A stretch of 41,206 nt of DNA from NCBI RefSeq assembly GCF_002777425.1, contig NZ_MDVC01000004.1:1-41206 (forward strand), written 5' to 3'. The DNA comes from Snodgrassella alvi (GTDB taxonomy: Bacteria; Pseudomonadota; Gammaproteobacteria; Burkholderiales; Neisseriaceae). Positions 19,917-31,458 of this stretch are shown piece by piece. The position numbers were made by a program, and so were the translations under genes. The notes under the pieces were generated by a model. It saw only the letters and a program-made list of their open reading frames with translations, was not told where the DNA came from and did no database searches. Position 1 is the stretch's first letter, and each line of letters opens with the position of its first letter.

Positions 19917-20579
19917 ATGGCAAAAAACATTGACCTCAAAGCAATAGATTTAAACTCCCTACACCAACAAGGCAAACCTGTACAACTGGGTATGGCCGGA
20001 GGCATTATTGTTGTTATTCTGGTTCTGGCCTATTTCTTTGTTTATAGTGGCCAAAATGGACAATTGAGCCAACTGAAACAGGAAGAGGAAACACTGAAAC
20101 AAACTTACACAGAAAAAAGTCAACAGGCAACCCATCTGGATGCACTGAAAGCGGAACTAGATAGCATAAATGGTTCATTTCATTTATTATTGAAGCAGCT
20201 GCCAACACAGGCAGAAATTCCTAATCTGATTCAGGAGTTGCACGAATGTGCAACCAAAAATGGATTGAATATGGATAGTGTGACACCTGCACAAGCACAA
20301 AATACTTATTCAGGAAATTCAGGAAATCAAACAGATAATAACGCTGAGCAGCAGGTTATTCAGACATTACCCTACAATATTACCCTAACCGGTAATTACA
20401 ATCAGATCAGTCAGTTTATGCGTGATGTGGGAAAATTATCACGTATTGTCACCTTAAACGCCATTGTTCTGAAACGTAATGATAAAGATAATACGCTTAC
20501 CTTAAAAGCAGTTGCCAATACTTACAAAGCGTTAACCGATGCAGAAATCAAAACACAAACTAATGATAAAAAAAGATAA
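19917..20579 (+). CDS. pilO: Type IV pilus assembly protein PilO
   Basis: The partner of PilN: a short cytoplasmic tail, one membrane helix (about residues 25-45, GGIIVVILVLAYFFVYSG), a coiled coil rich in Gln/Glu/Lys (about 50-95), and a periplasmic domain containing LLKQLPTQAEIPNLIQELHE, the usual PilO signature. It starts 14 bases after pilN with a GGAG ribosome-binding site. It has 220 residues. Confidence 0.95.
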   Translation: MAKNIDLKAIDLNSLHQQGKPVQLGMAGGIIVVILVLAYFFVYSGQNGQLSQLKQEEETLKQTYTEKSQQATHLDALKAELDSINGSFHLLLKQLPTQAEIPNLIQELHECATKNGLNMDSVTPAQAQNTYSGNSGNQTDNNAEQQVIQTLPYNITLTGNYNQISQFMRDVGKLSRIVTLNAIVLKRNDKDNTLTLKAVANTYKALTDAEIKTQTNDKKR

Positions 20580-20633
20580 GTTTACGTTCTCTGTAATCAC
20601 GGTACTTTAAAATAGATAAGCAATGGATTAAAC

Positions 20634-21170
20634 ATGAATAAATATCTACTCTGCCTTTGTATTCTGACATTAGGTGCATGTTCGGCAGCCAATGAAGATC
20701 TGCACGAATGGATGCAAAATACCAGTCAGCAAGCAAAATCCAAACCTATTAAATCAAAACAAACTGAAATAAATATTCAGCCCAATTATAATCCTCCGGC
20801 GCTGCCACAAATGAATATCTTTGATCCTGCACGTTTAAAAGCCGGATTACAAGGAACCAATGCCCCTGACTTAAACCGTCCCAGACAGATTCTGGAAAAT
20901 TATTCTTTGAATGAGTTGCATTATGTCGGCCTGATTAAAGCTGCAGGCAAAGCACCCTCAGCATTCATTGCTGTAGATGGACATGTATATACTGTTAAAC
21001 TGGGTAATTATCTGGGACAGAATTACGGACATATAACAGCAATAACACCAGATGAAATCGTTATTTCAGAATTAGTTGAAGATTCATATAGTAACTGGTC
21101 AAGCCGACGTGCCAGCTTACCATTACAGGCGGCAGACAGCACTTCTGCAAAAACATCCAGCCGGAACTGA
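20634..21170 (+). CDS. pilP: Pilus assembly lipoprotein PilP
   Basis: A lipoprotein of the inner membrane that connects PilNO to the secretin. The signal peptide ends in the lipobox LTLGACSA with the lipidated cysteine at residue 16. A disordered stretch with NIQPNYNPPALPQMNIFDPARL follows, then the beta-rich domain with YVGLIKAAGKAPSAFIAVDG and YTVKLGNYLGQNYGHI. It has 178 residues. Confidence 0.95.
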   Translation: MNKYLLCLCILTLGACSAANEDLHEWMQNTSQQAKSKPIKSKQTEINIQPNYNPPALPQMNIFDPARLKAGLQGTNAPDLNRPRQILENYSLNELHYVGLIKAAGKAPSAFIAVDGHVYTVKLGNYLGQNYGHITAITPDEIVISELVEDSYSNWSSRRASLPLQAADSTSAKTSSRN

Positions 21171-21206
21171 AAAAAGTAACCCATTTAAAATTAAGAAGGT
21201 ATCAAT

Positions 21207-23387
21207 ATGAAAATTAAAACCATATCTATTTTATCCACTCTGGGTCTGGGTTTACTGAGTCAGAGTCTACTGGCGGGTAATATTACCGCTATTAAAGTTG
21301 GTGCTCTGCAGAAGCAACAACGCCTGATTAAAATCCAGTTTGATAAAGATCCTGCCCTACCACGGGGTTTTACTACCGAGAATCCAGCACGAATTGCACT
21401 GGATTTTGCCAGTACCGGATTAGCAGTACCACAAAATCTGCTGAAATTTAATGACTCGGTCTTGCAGCAAATTAAAGCTGGTCAGACTTCGGGTCGCACA
21501 CGCGTTATGCTGTCTTTAGCAAAAGCAGGTCAATATAATGCCGCAATTAAAGGTAACGAAGTCTGGGTATACGTACAAGAATCACTTCCAGCAAAAAATA
21601 AAGTTAACAGCAAACAGACTCCGCTTGTTAACACTAAACCTGTATTGAATGCACCATCCTATCCGGCAAGCAGCAATATTACAGAACAGGTAGTCAGCCG
21701 TCAGTCGGTAAGCGCAGATAGCAATACATATAATACCGCTGTTCCGGTTAATGTAGATTTTCAAAAGGGTAAAAATGGTAATGCCGTAGTTTCCATTATT
21801 GGGCTAAATGGCAAAGTCCAACCTGTAATTAAACGCAATCCGTCCAGCCTGACTTTAACCTATAAAAATGTACCTTTATTAACTGAACAGCAACGCAATC
21901 TTGATGTTACTGATTTTAGTACACCGGTACGCACTATTCGTTTGCACAGGATAGGTAATGATACTGAAATTAATATCCAGATGCAGGGTAGCTGGGAATA
22001 CAATCAGATTAAAAGTGGCAATAATCTGATTGTAGAAGTATCACGCAAGTTTGAATTAGACAGCGAAGGTTTAAAAAATACCAATAAATCTTTTAAAGGT
22101 AAACGCGTTTCTTTAGACTTTCAAGACATTGATGTTCGTACCATTCTACAAATTCTGGCAAAAGAATCTGGTATGAATATTGTCGCCAGCGACAGCGTTC
22201 AGGGGAAAATGACTATTTCATTAAAAGATGTTCCCTGGGATCAGGCGTTAAATCTGGTGATGGAATCACGCAATCTGGATATGCGGCGTAATGGTAACGT
22301 AATTAATGTTGCTCCACGTGATGAATTACTGTCCCGTGATACTGCCACTCTTGAACAGCAAAAGAAAATCGATGATTTAGGAGCACTACTTTCCCAAACT
22401 TTCCAGCTAAAATACCGGAGTGTAGAAGAGTTCAGGAAAATTCTTAATCTTTCGGAGGATGGAACAAGTTCGGATCCAGAACATAGTATTTTAAGTCCTC
22501 GAGGTAGTGCATTACTGGATCCTGCAACTAATACCCTAATTATTACCGATCTTGGTAGTGTCATTAAAAAATTTGAGAAACTGGTAGCACAAGTTGATGT
22601 TCCCTCCCAACAGGTATTGATAGAAGCGCGAATTGTAGAAACTACCGATAGTTTTGCACGTGAATTAGGAACCAAATTTGGTTACTCCAGACTTACAGGT
22701 AAAAATATAATTGGTGGACATATTACAGAGAAGAGTTGGAATACTAGTACTGGCGAGGCATCGGTTAAATTTGATTCACCAAATGTTAATCTTGGTGTAA
22801 TTAATCCAACTTCCATCGTGTCTTGGGTACATAATTTTGCTTCAGGTGCATTGTTCCTTGAACTTTCAGCTGCACAAACTGAAGGTAAAACCAAAATTAT
22901 TTCTTCACCGAGAGTATTAACTCAGGATCGCAAAGAGGCCAAAATTGAATCTGGTTATGAAGTGCCCTATCAGGAATCAACTTCTAGCGGAGCCACCTCT
23001 ATCAGCTTTAAAGATGCTATTTTGGGATTAAAGGTTACACCACAAATTACTCCAGATGGCAATATCATTATGACATTGAAGGTACAAAATGATAAACCGA
23101 TCTCCTGTTCAAATGTTGCACCTGATGTACCGCTGACTAGTGATATTTGTATGCAAAAACGAACTGTTGATACCCAAACCATGATAGAAAATGGTGGTAC
23201 ATTAATTATTGGTGGTATTTATAATGAAAATAATGGAAACACTATAGATAAAGTACCTTTATTAGGTGATATTCCAGGTGTTGGTAATTTATTCAAACAC
23301 AGAAAAAAAACTCAACAACGTAATGAAGTACTGGTTTTCATTACGCCACGGATTGTTGAATCCACTAATACTCCCCTAAAATATTGA
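21207..23387 (+). CDS. pilQ: Type IV pilus secretin PilQ
   Basis: The outer-membrane channel for the pilus and, in naturally competent relatives, for DNA. A signal peptide (cleaved near residue 23) is followed by two AMIN domains (about 25-125 and 180-285) that bind peptidoglycan. Next come the secretin/TonB short N-terminal domain (VSLDFQDIDVRTILQILAKE), an N1 domain and the secretin core (VPSQQVLIEARIVETTDSFARELG to GVGNLFKHRKKTQQRNEVLVFITPRIV). At 726 residues it is slightly shorter than meningococcal PilQ; I see no extended small-basic-repeat region. The operon ends here with a terminator. Confidence 0.97.
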   Translation: MKIKTISILSTLGLGLLSQSLLAGNITAIKVGALQKQQRLIKIQFDKDPALPRGFTTENPARIALDFASTGLAVPQNLLKFNDSVLQQIKAGQTSGRTRVMLSLAKAGQYNAAIKGNEVWVYVQESLPAKNKVNSKQTPLVNTKPVLNAPSYPASSNITEQVVSRQSVSADSNTYNTAVPVNVDFQKGKNGNAVVSIIGLNGKVQPVIKRNPSSLTLTYKNVPLLTEQQRNLDVTDFSTPVRTIRLHRIGNDTEINIQMQGSWEYNQIKSGNNLIVEVSRKFELDSEGLKNTNKSFKGKRVSLDFQDIDVRTILQILAKESGMNIVASDSVQGKMTISLKDVPWDQALNLVMESRNLDMRRNGNVINVAPRDELLSRDTATLEQQKKIDDLGALLSQTFQLKYRSVEEFRKILNLSEDGTSSDPEHSILSPRGSALLDPATNTLIITDLGSVIKKFEKLVAQVDVPSQQVLIEARIVETTDSFARELGTKFGYSRLTGKNIIGGHITEKSWNTSTGEASVKFDSPNVNLGVINPTSIVSWVHNFASGALFLELSAAQTEGKTKIISSPRVLTQDRKEAKIESGYEVPYQESTSSGATSISFKDAILGLKVTPQITPDGNIIMTLKVQNDKPISCSNVAPDVPLTSDICMQKRTVDTQTMIENGGTLIIGGIYNENNGNTIDKVPLLGDIPGVGNLFKHRKKTQQRNEVLVFITPRIVESTNTPLKY

Positions 23388-23408
23388 GGTAGAACAGTAG
23401 ATTAATTC

Positions 23409-23438
23409 AGCCAGTCAGTAAAACAGACTGGCTTTTCT
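23409..23438 (+). terminator. Rho-independent terminator of pilMNOPQ
   Basis: The stem AGCCAGTC...GACTGGCT with a nine-base loop is followed by TTTCTTATTT, about 20 bases after the pilQ stop. Confidence 0.85.
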
Positions 23439-23701
23439 TATTTAAACAATAAATAAATTTTGAGTTTTAGATTATGCTGGTCTTTAAAATATCAAATCAG
23501 CAAAGCCCCATATCATATTTTAATAGCTCAAAATACATAGAAACATTCTTTTGTTAATTAATGAGTCATCCATCATAGAAACTCTGCAAGTTAATAAAGG
23601 CATACTTATTTATTTTATATTTTTAAATTTAGCACTATTCATCAACTATCTACCATAGTTTACTAATGCATAAATTGCAACACTCAGTTACAATAACAAG
23701 C

Positions 23702-24244
23702 ATGGATAATATAGCTGGCAATCTGATTCTGATCGGTTTGATGGGAGCAGGTAAAACTACTCTTGGTAAACAACTGGCAAATAAATTACGCCGTCCCTTT
23801 TATGATAGCGATCAGGTAATTTGTGAACGTACCGGTGTTTCCATCCCAACCATTTTTGAACTTGAGGGAGAAGCAGGATTTCGCTGTCGTGAGGCAACGG
23901 TTATCAGCGAGCTGGTACAACAAAAAAATATTGTTATTGCTACCGGTGGCGGCACCATTTTACAAATCGAAAACCGGCTTAAACTGCAACAGAATGGCCA
24001 TGTCGTTTATCTTCATGCCCAACCGGAAGTCTTACTGAGTAGAATTCAGCATGATAAAAACCGCCCCCTGTTACAGGTCTCTAACCCACTAGCCAAACTA
24101 CAGGAATTATATACTATACGTGATCCTATTTATCGTGCCACCGCACATACCGTAATAGATGTAGGCAGTCCTTATTGTACTCATACCGTTAGCCGGTTAA
24201 TTCGATTACTGCGCCAGCCTTCCCAACAACTGTCTCTGTTATAA
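23702..24244 (+). CDS. aroK: Shikimate kinase
   Basis: It phosphorylates shikimate at the 3-hydroxyl with ATP. The P-loop is GLMGAGKTTLGKQLA; DSDQVICERTGVSIPTIFELEGEAGFR holds the shikimate-binding residues, and IATGGG is present. The ATG at 23702 (MDNIAGNLILIGLMG) lines up with the neisserial start (MKNxxGNLFLIGLMG). An in-frame ATG at 23666 would add 12 residues; neither has a good ribosome-binding site. It has 180 residues and is followed six bases later by aroB. About 230 AT-rich bases separate it from the pilQ terminator, so it probably has its own promoter. Confidence 0.95.
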   Translation: MDNIAGNLILIGLMGAGKTTLGKQLANKLRRPFYDSDQVICERTGVSIPTIFELEGEAGFRCREATVISELVQQKNIVIATGGGTILQIENRLKLQQNGHVVYLHAQPEVLLSRIQHDKNRPLLQVSNPLAKLQELYTIRDPIYRATAHTVIDVGSPYCTHTVSRLIRLLRQPSQQLSLL

Positions 24245-24250
24245 ATCATC

Positions 24251-25333
24251 ATGCATACCCTTTCTGTTGCAACCGCCTCACATCAATATCCAATTTTTAT
24301 TGGCAGTAATTTGCGTGAATCCGCGCACAGTATTCTTGCACCCTATCTCAATAATAAAATTGCCATTATTAGTAATGATACAGTGGCAGCATTGTACCTG
24401 CCGCAATGGCAGCAGATTCTGACCCAGTCAGGTTATGAGCATTTCAGTATTATTTTGCCCGATGGCGAACAATATAAAACCTGGCAAACACTGAATCTCA
24501 TTTATGACGGGCTGATGCAACACAGAGCTGAACGCCAGACTACTTTATTGGCTTTGGGTGGGGGTGTCATTGGCGATATGGTAGGCTTTGCGGCTGCAAC
24601 TTATCAGCGTGGTACTCCTTTTATTCAGATTCCTACCACGCTTCTTAGTCAGGTAGATTCATCTGTTGGGGGTAAAACAGCAATCAATCATCCCTTGGGA
24701 AAAAATATGATTGGCGCGTTTTATCAGCCTCAGGCTGTATTTATCGACTTAAACAGTTTACAAACCTTACCTCCTCGCGAATTTTCCGCTGGTTTGGCAG
24801 AAGTAATTAAATATGCAGTATTAGGTGATGTTGAATTCTTACAATGGCTGGAAAGCAATATTGCTGCATTAATTGATCAGAATTCATCTGTACTAGCTCA
24901 GGCTATTTATCGCTGCTGTCAGATGAAAGCCGATATTGTAGGCAAAGATGAAAAAGAAACGGGTATTCGCGCTTATCTCAATCTGGGACATACCTTTGGC
25001 CATGCCATTGAAGCAGAAATGGGCTATGGCAACTGGTTGCATGGAGAAGCTGTTGCAGCGGGTACAGTACTGGCATGCCGCTTGTCTGAACAACTTGGCT
25101 ATCTGCGCCCAGAAGATACTACACGCGTCATTACTATATTATCTCAGGCCAATCTGCCCGTTGTTCCTCCACGAATGTCATTGAACGCATGGCTTACCCA
25201 TATGAGCCATGATAAAAAAGTAATTGATGGAAACCTGCGTTTTGTCGTGCTGAAAACCCTTGGACAGGCCACGTTAGCTGACAATATAACAGCTGAAACA
25301 CTAGCGATAACATTGAAGCAATATATCTCCTGA
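24251..25333 (+). CDS. aroB: 3-dehydroquinate synthase
   Basis: An NAD- and metal-dependent enzyme converting DAHP to 3-dehydroquinate, the second step of the shikimate pathway. Motifs: [75 protein letters not shown] with the metal-binding glutamate, and [29 protein letters not shown] with the metal histidines. It has 360 residues and is co-transcribed with aroK. Confidence 0.97.
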   Translation: MHTLSVATASHQYPIFIGSNLRESAHSILAPYLNNKIAIISNDTVAALYLPQWQQILTQSGYEHFSIILPDGEQYKTWQTLNLIYDGLMQHRAERQTTLLALGGGVIGDMVGFAAATYQRGTPFIQIPTTLLSQVDSSVGGKTAINHPLGKNMIGAFYQPQAVFIDLNSLQTLPPREFSAGLAEVIKYAVLGDVEFLQWLESNIAALIDQNSSVLAQAIYRCCQMKADIVGKDEKETGIRAYLNLGHTFGHAIEAEMGYGNWLHGEAVAAGTVLACRLSEQLGYLRPEDTTRVITILSQANLPVVPPRMSLNAWLTHMSHDKKVIDGNLRFVVLKTLGQATLADNITAETLAITLKQYIS

Positions 25334-25393
25334 AGCATGTTAGAATCCCTATCTGCCAAATTATCAACTTTTATGTTAAACGCAAGATAAAGT

Positions 25394-26101
25394 ATGACCA
25401 ACAAACCTGACCTGCAAGCAAAAGGCAATAAAGATCAAATTCGTAGTATCCGCAGCTTTGTTCTTCGCCAAGGCCACATGACTGCTGCACAACAACGTGC
25501 CATTGATACACAATGGGCACAATTCGGTATTGATTTCAATAAAAACATAGTAGATTTAGACACTATATTCAATAGGAATGCACCTAAAATTCTGGAAATC
25601 GGCTTTGGCATGGGTGTCGCAAGTGCCGCAATTGCCCAGAATCTGCCTGCATGCGATTTTCTGGCTATTGATGTACACGGCCCAGGTGTAGGTAATCTGC
25701 TAAAACTGATTCAGGAACAGAATATTCAGAATATAAAAGTGATGCGCCACGATGCAGTAGAAGTGGTCAATCATATGCTCAGCAACGATAGCCTGCATGG
25801 CATTCATATTTTTTTTCCGGATCCCTGGCACAAAAAGCGCCATCACAAACGTCGCCTGATCCAGATACCCTTTATTGCCCAATTACTTCCAAAACTGCAA
25901 AAAAACGGCTATATTCATCTGGCAACTGACTGGCAGGAATATGCCGAACAGATGCTTGAAGTGTTAACCAGCTTTCCGGAATTACAAAATACTGCTAATG
26001 ATTTTGCTACAACACCCGCCTATCGGCCGGAAACAAAATTTGAAGCACGCGGTAAACGTCTGGGACATGGTGTGTGGGATTTGGTTTTTGTAAAAAAATA
26101 A
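25394..26101 (+). CDS. trmB: tRNA (guanine-N7)-methyltransferase
   Basis: It methylates G46 of tRNA variable loops using SAM. The SAM motif LEIGFGMGVASAAIAQNLP is followed by DFLAIDVHGPGVGNLL, and the signature IHIFFPDPWHKKRHHKRRLIQ is diagnostic. The C-terminus AYRPETKFEARGKRLGHGVWDLVF is typical. It has 235 residues and lies 60 bases downstream of aroB. Confidence 0.96.
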   Translation: MTNKPDLQAKGNKDQIRSIRSFVLRQGHMTAAQQRAIDTQWAQFGIDFNKNIVDLDTIFNRNAPKILEIGFGMGVASAAIAQNLPACDFLAIDVHGPGVGNLLKLIQEQNIQNIKVMRHDAVEVVNHMLSNDSLHGIHIFFPDPWHKKRHHKRRLIQIPFIAQLLPKLQKNGYIHLATDWQEYAEQMLEVLTSFPELQNTANDFATTPAYRPETKFEARGKRLGHGVWDLVFVKK

Positions 26102-26209
26102 CAGCAAGAATTAATAAGAGTAAAGACATTTAAGGTACAATCACCTTGGATTGCATTACGGCAATTCATTTTTCCGTCAAATAACATTGCTGTCTTCTAA
26201 GGAACTGAG

Positions 26210-27403
26210 ATGTTTCAGAATGTCGAATACTATCCAGGAGATCCTATATTAGGTCTGATGGATCAATACAAACAGGATTCGCGCAGCCATAAAGTGAATC
26301 TGGGTGTAGGTGTTTATTATGATGATACTGGTCATGTACCTGTCCTGGAATGCGTTAAAACCGTAGAATCGCGAATGGTTGAACAGCATCTGCCGCATGA
26401 TTATCTACCCATGGACGGGCTGCCAGGTTATCGACAAGCCTGCCAAAGGCTATTGCTCGGCAGTGAACATGAAGCCATTAAAAACGGTCGGGTTGCCACT
26501 ATTGCCAGCCTTGGCGGTTCTGGCGCTTTACGCATAGGTGCAGAATTTATTCACCACTGGTTCCCACACGCAAAAGCTTACGTCAGCGATCCTACCTGGG
26601 GCAACCACATCAGTATATTTGAGGGCTCAGGAATAGAAGTACATAAATATCCCTACTATGATCCTGAAACCATCGGCATTAAATTTACAGAATTAAAACA
26701 GTTTCTTCAACAACTGGAAGCAGGCAGTATTATTTTGTTACATCCCTGTTGCCACAATCCTACCGGTGTTGATCCTACTCACCAGCAATGGGATGAACTG
26801 CTGGAAATTATCAGACAACAGCAATTAATACCTTTTATGGACATAGCATATCAGGGATTTGGTGACGATATTGATACTGATACCTATGCTATTCGCAAAG
26901 CTGTTGATATGGGCTTATGTGTTTATATCAGTAATTCATTTTCCAAAAATCTATCCATGTATGGTGAACGTATTGGTGGTCTGAGCATAGTCTGTCCTAC
27001 AGCTGAAGAAGCCCGCCTGGTACAAAGTCAGCTCAAATTTACTATTCGCCGTTTATATTCAAGCCCTCCCGCATACGGTGGCCACATTGTTGACCATGTG
27101 ATGAATAATAGTCAATTATTTCAACAATGGGAGCAGGAAGTTTACGCCATGCGCGACCGTATTCGTGCCATGCGCTCTCGTTTGTACGAAGTATTGCAGA
27201 CTAAAATCCCAGAACGCGATTTCAGCTATTTCATTAAACAGCGTGGCATGTTCAGTTTTACTGGCTTAAGCCCCCAGCAGGTAACACGCTTAAAAAGTGA
27301 ATTTGGCGTGTATTTAGTCGAAAATGGTCGCATGTGTATGGCCGGTTTAAATAGCAGCAATATAGAATATGTAGCCAATGCAATGGCTGAAATATTGAAA
27401 TAA
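26210..27403 (+). CDS. tyrB: Aromatic-amino-acid / aspartate aminotransferase
   Basis: A class I PLP aminotransferase of the AspC/TyrB subgroup. Motifs: YPGDPILGLMDQYKQDSRSHKVNLGVGVYYD, SLGGSGALRIGAEF, DPTWGNHISIFEGSGI, LLHPCCHNPTGVDPT and the PLP lysine in NSFSKNLSMYGERIGGLS, then the Arg-containing GLNSSNIEYVANAM. It has 397 residues. Aspartate and aromatic specificity cannot be separated by eye; tyrB is the likelier label given neisserial counterparts. An AAGGA ribosome-binding site lies six bases before the ATG. It ends at a two-way terminator shared with the converging HdeD gene. Confidence 0.9.
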   Translation: MFQNVEYYPGDPILGLMDQYKQDSRSHKVNLGVGVYYDDTGHVPVLECVKTVESRMVEQHLPHDYLPMDGLPGYRQACQRLLLGSEHEAIKNGRVATIASLGGSGALRIGAEFIHHWFPHAKAYVSDPTWGNHISIFEGSGIEVHKYPYYDPETIGIKFTELKQFLQQLEAGSIILLHPCCHNPTGVDPTHQQWDELLEIIRQQQLIPFMDIAYQGFGDDIDTDTYAIRKAVDMGLCVYISNSFSKNLSMYGERIGGLSIVCPTAEEARLVQSQLKFTIRRLYSSPPAYGGHIVDHVMNNSQLFQQWEQEVYAMRDRIRAMRSRLYEVLQTKIPERDFSYFIKQRGMFSFTGLSPQQVTRLKSEFGVYLVENGRMCMAGLNSSNIEYVANAMAEILK

Positions 27404-27421
27404 AAGCGCTTTCTAAATGAT

Positions 27422-27462
27422 AAAAACTGGCTGGTTTAACTTATTACCAGCCAGTTTTTTTA
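27422..27462. terminator. Bidirectional terminator between tyrB and the HdeD-like gene
   Basis: A 13-base stem AAAACTGGCTGGT...ACCAGCCAGTTTT with a ten-base loop has a T-run on both strands. It sits between two convergent genes. Confidence 0.9.
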
Positions 27463-27489
27463 ATGAAAAATGTTAAATTAGATCTAAAA

Positions 27490-28074
27490 TTAATTATTTT
27501 CATTTATCTTTGAGGTAGCAAATCGGCGCACCCGAAAAGCCAAAGCAATATTCATTACACCAAACAATGCGGCATAAACACCAATAACCCATGTCAGTGC
27601 GATACCGCCTTGTACAGGATTAACAAACAAAATAATACCTACCAAAACCGACAATATACCCGCAACAATCATCCATCCTTCGTTATGAATAGATTGACGC
27701 AAACGAATAGCAGCGATGATCTGCAATATACCACTAACTAATGCCCAGATTGCAATCAATGTAATCAAAACCAGCCAAGTTATTCCCGGGACAAAAAAAG
27801 TCAGCATACCAGCCAGAATACTGACAATACCCCAAATCAGCATCAGCCACCAATCCTGATGCGTCTGGCGACCACTGATAGCAATTACTACGCCCATCAC
27901 TCCATCGACCAAAGCATAAATGCCAAAAAACATTACCATGATCAAAATGGATATAAATGGATAAAACCACGTCAGTAAACCAAAAATTAAAGCCGCAATC
28001 CCACGTATCAGTATTACCCACCAGTTTTCAGACAGTAAATTAGCCAATGGACTACGAAAAGAAAGATTATTCAC
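27490..28074 (-). CDS. HdeD-family inner-membrane protein
   Basis: Six hydrophobic helices arranged as three pairs, e.g. WWVILIRGIAALIFGLLTWF, WWLMLIWGIVSILAGMLTFF and GWMIVAGILSVLVGIILFVN. These repeated W-x-G segments are the mark of the HdeD/DUF308 family. E. coli HdeD is linked to acid resistance at high cell density; the molecular role is unknown. The GTG at 28074 is chosen because AGAGGA lies six bases upstream and the family starts near the first LLSENWW helix; a TTG at 28137 extends it without support. It has 194 residues and lies 65 bases downstream of the DUF3465 gene on the same strand. Confidence 0.85.
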   Translation of the reverse strand: MNNLSFRSPLANLLSENWWVILIRGIAALIFGLLTWFYPFISILIMVMFFGIYALVDGVMGVVIAISGRQTHQDWWLMLIWGIVSILAGMLTFFVPGITWLVLITLIAIWALVSGILQIIAAIRLRQSIHNEGWMIVAGILSVLVGIILFVNPVQGGIALTWVIGVYAALFGVMNIALAFRVRRFATSKINENN

Positions 28075-28139
28075 TATATTTCCTCTATTTAAATATAAAC
28101 CACAAATAATAAATTTTAAAACCCAATATTTCAGCAAGC

Positions 28140-28637
28140 TTATTGATAACGCCTTCCCTGATATAACAACCAGCCATCAGCATGACGGTGAGCGGGATCA
28201 TGATGTGTCCAATGTATCAGGCCACCACATTCATTACTAATATATTCACCAGTAAAAACAACCTTATCTCCGCGCTGCAAACCCTCTAATCGGGGCGCCA
28301 GATCAATATTATGTACTACCAAAAGAGTACCATTATCAGTCTTGAGTATAAATCGCTGATGACGAATACCCTTATTATCATCGGGCAAGGTTTTAATCAC
28401 ATTACCCTCTCCATATACCTGTACCTTATCCAGATTTTCATTTTGAGCCTGCTGAACAGGAATCGCTCCCAACACCGGACTGCTGGTCGATGGTGCGCCG
28501 GTAAAATTATTCCGAATCGATTTAAAAGATTCTACTATCTGCTCTTGCGCATGACTCTTTTGCTGTTCATCCACCGTGCCATATTGCCACCACCAGAGGC
28601 CCAATGCCACAATGACCAATAAAATAATATTTTTCAT
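28140..28637 (-). CDS. DUF3465 periplasmic protein
   Basis: The ATG at 28637 starts a hydrophobic N-terminus (MKNIILLVIVALGLWWWQYG) that is a membrane anchor or uncleaved signal, followed by a Gln/Ser-rich linker. The DUF3465 domain (about residues 75-165) has HQRFILKTDNGTLLVVHNID, an OB-fold-like beta region, and the conserved IHWTHHDPAHRHADGWLLY. The cluster of histidines and aspartates in the last motif could bind metal. No function is established for the family. A GTG at 28670 gives a longer frame but spoils the leader. Confidence 0.85.
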   Translation of the reverse strand: MKNIILLVIVALGLWWWQYGTVDEQQKSHAQEQIVESFKSIRNNFTGAPSTSSPVLGAIPVQQAQNENLDKVQVYGEGNVIKTLPDDNKGIRHQRFILKTDNGTLLVVHNIDLAPRLEGLQRGDKVVFTGEYISNECGGLIHWTHHDPAHRHADGWLLYQGRRYQ

Positions 28638-28725
28638 AGCGAGGAATTTATATGGCCCACTTGTAAACACTTAAACCATCATACAAAATGTAATTACAGA
28701 TAGCAAAAATATTAATAGATTCAGG

Positions 28726-28763
28726 CAAAAAAAACAGGCTACCCGGAAAAACGGGTAGCCTGT
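28726..28763 (-). terminator. Rho-independent terminator of pyrG
   Basis: On the minus strand a perfect 12-base stem ACAGGCTACCCG...CGGGTAGCCTGT with a six-base loop is followed by eight T, about 20 bases after the pyrG stop. Confidence 0.95.
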
Positions 28764-28783
28764 ACAGCAAGCAAAAAATTGAT

Positions 28784-30439
<1,656 letters not shown>

Positions 30440-30576
30440 TTAGCCGAAACCAGCACTAAAAGAAAGATATTACCAGTCACAGACTGTGCAAGAATATGCA
30501 ATAATCCCGTCATCCAGATTGGCGTAACATTCACGGCTGTGGCATAATTAGCCACCGTAATCCTTAAATTTATATT

Positions 30577-31188
30577 ATGTTGCAATCTGGACATATTTTC
30601 ATTGTTTCTGCTGCTTCCGGAACAGGCAAAACCACACTGGTATCACGCCTGAGTGCCAATCAGCCGGATATCCGTATTTCTATTTCCCATACCACCAGAA
30701 TGCCGCGTGAAGGAGAGCAAAATGGTGTACATTACCATTTTGTCAGCCGTAGTGAATTTGAGGAAATGATTGCAGGCAATGCGTTTATTGAGCATGCCAA
30801 TGTATACGGCAACTATTACGGCACCAGTTTAAAAGCAGTAGAATCATTAACACAGCAGGGCTACAACGTTATCCTGGAAATAGATGTTCAGGGAGCAGAA
30901 CAGATCCGTCGTTTACTGCCAGAAGCAACCAGTATTTTTATTTTACCCCCCTCAATGACTGAACTGACCGAACGTCTGCAAAACCGTGGCACTGATAGCG
31001 AAGAAGTCATTGCCTACCGTCTGGAAAAATCACGCGAAGAAATTGAGCAAAGCAAGCTGTTTGATTATGTAATTGTCAATCAGGAGCTTACTCAGGCAGA
31101 GCAGGATTTACTGGCAATTATTCGCTCGGTTGGATTACGTGCACAAGCACAAAGTCAAACAATTACCCGGATTCTAACCGGAGAATAA
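30577..31188 (+). CDS. gmk: Guanylate kinase
   Basis: It phosphorylates GMP to GDP. The P-loop reads SAASGTGKTTLVSRL (GAPSGxGKS in most relatives), with the GMP-binding SISHTTRMPREGEQNGVHYHFV and LEIDVQGAEQIRR. It has 203 residues. It is the first gene of gmk-rpoZ-spoT, an order shared with many proteobacteria that ties GTP supply to (p)ppGpp metabolism. Confidence 0.97.
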   Translation: MLQSGHIFIVSAASGTGKTTLVSRLSANQPDIRISISHTTRMPREGEQNGVHYHFVSRSEFEEMIAGNAFIEHANVYGNYYGTSLKAVESLTQQGYNVILEIDVQGAEQIRRLLPEATSIFILPPSMTELTERLQNRGTDSEEVIAYRLEKSREEIEQSKLFDYVIVNQELTQAEQDLLAIIRSVGLRAQAQSQTITRILTGE

Positions 31189-31239
31189 TTTTTTTAAACT
31201 ATTTCTTACTTACCTGATATCAGGATTGGAATTCAGATT

Positions 31240-31443
31240 ATGGCTCGTATTACTGTAGAAGATTGTGTCGGACGCATTCCCAATCACTTTGACCTAACCA
31301 TGATTGCCGCTTTGCGTGCACGCCAGCTAGCCAATGGTGCTACCGCACTGGTCGACGAAGATCATGACAAACCCACTGTAATTGCCCTGCGTGAAATTGC
31401 CAGCGGACAAATTGGAACAGAATTACTTAACCAGCAAAAATAA
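31240..31443 (+). CDS. rpoZ: RNA polymerase omega subunit
   Basis: A 67-residue protein starting [20 protein letters not shown], with [14 protein letters not shown] and [13 protein letters not shown]. It assists assembly of the beta' subunit and in E. coli contributes to the ppGpp site 1. It lies between gmk and spoT, 15 bases before the latter. Confidence 0.97.
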   Translation: MARITVEDCVGRIPNHFDLTMIAALRARQLANGATALVDEDHDKPTVIALREIASGQIGTELLNQQK

Positions 31444-31458
31444 TACAGGCAAATAGCC

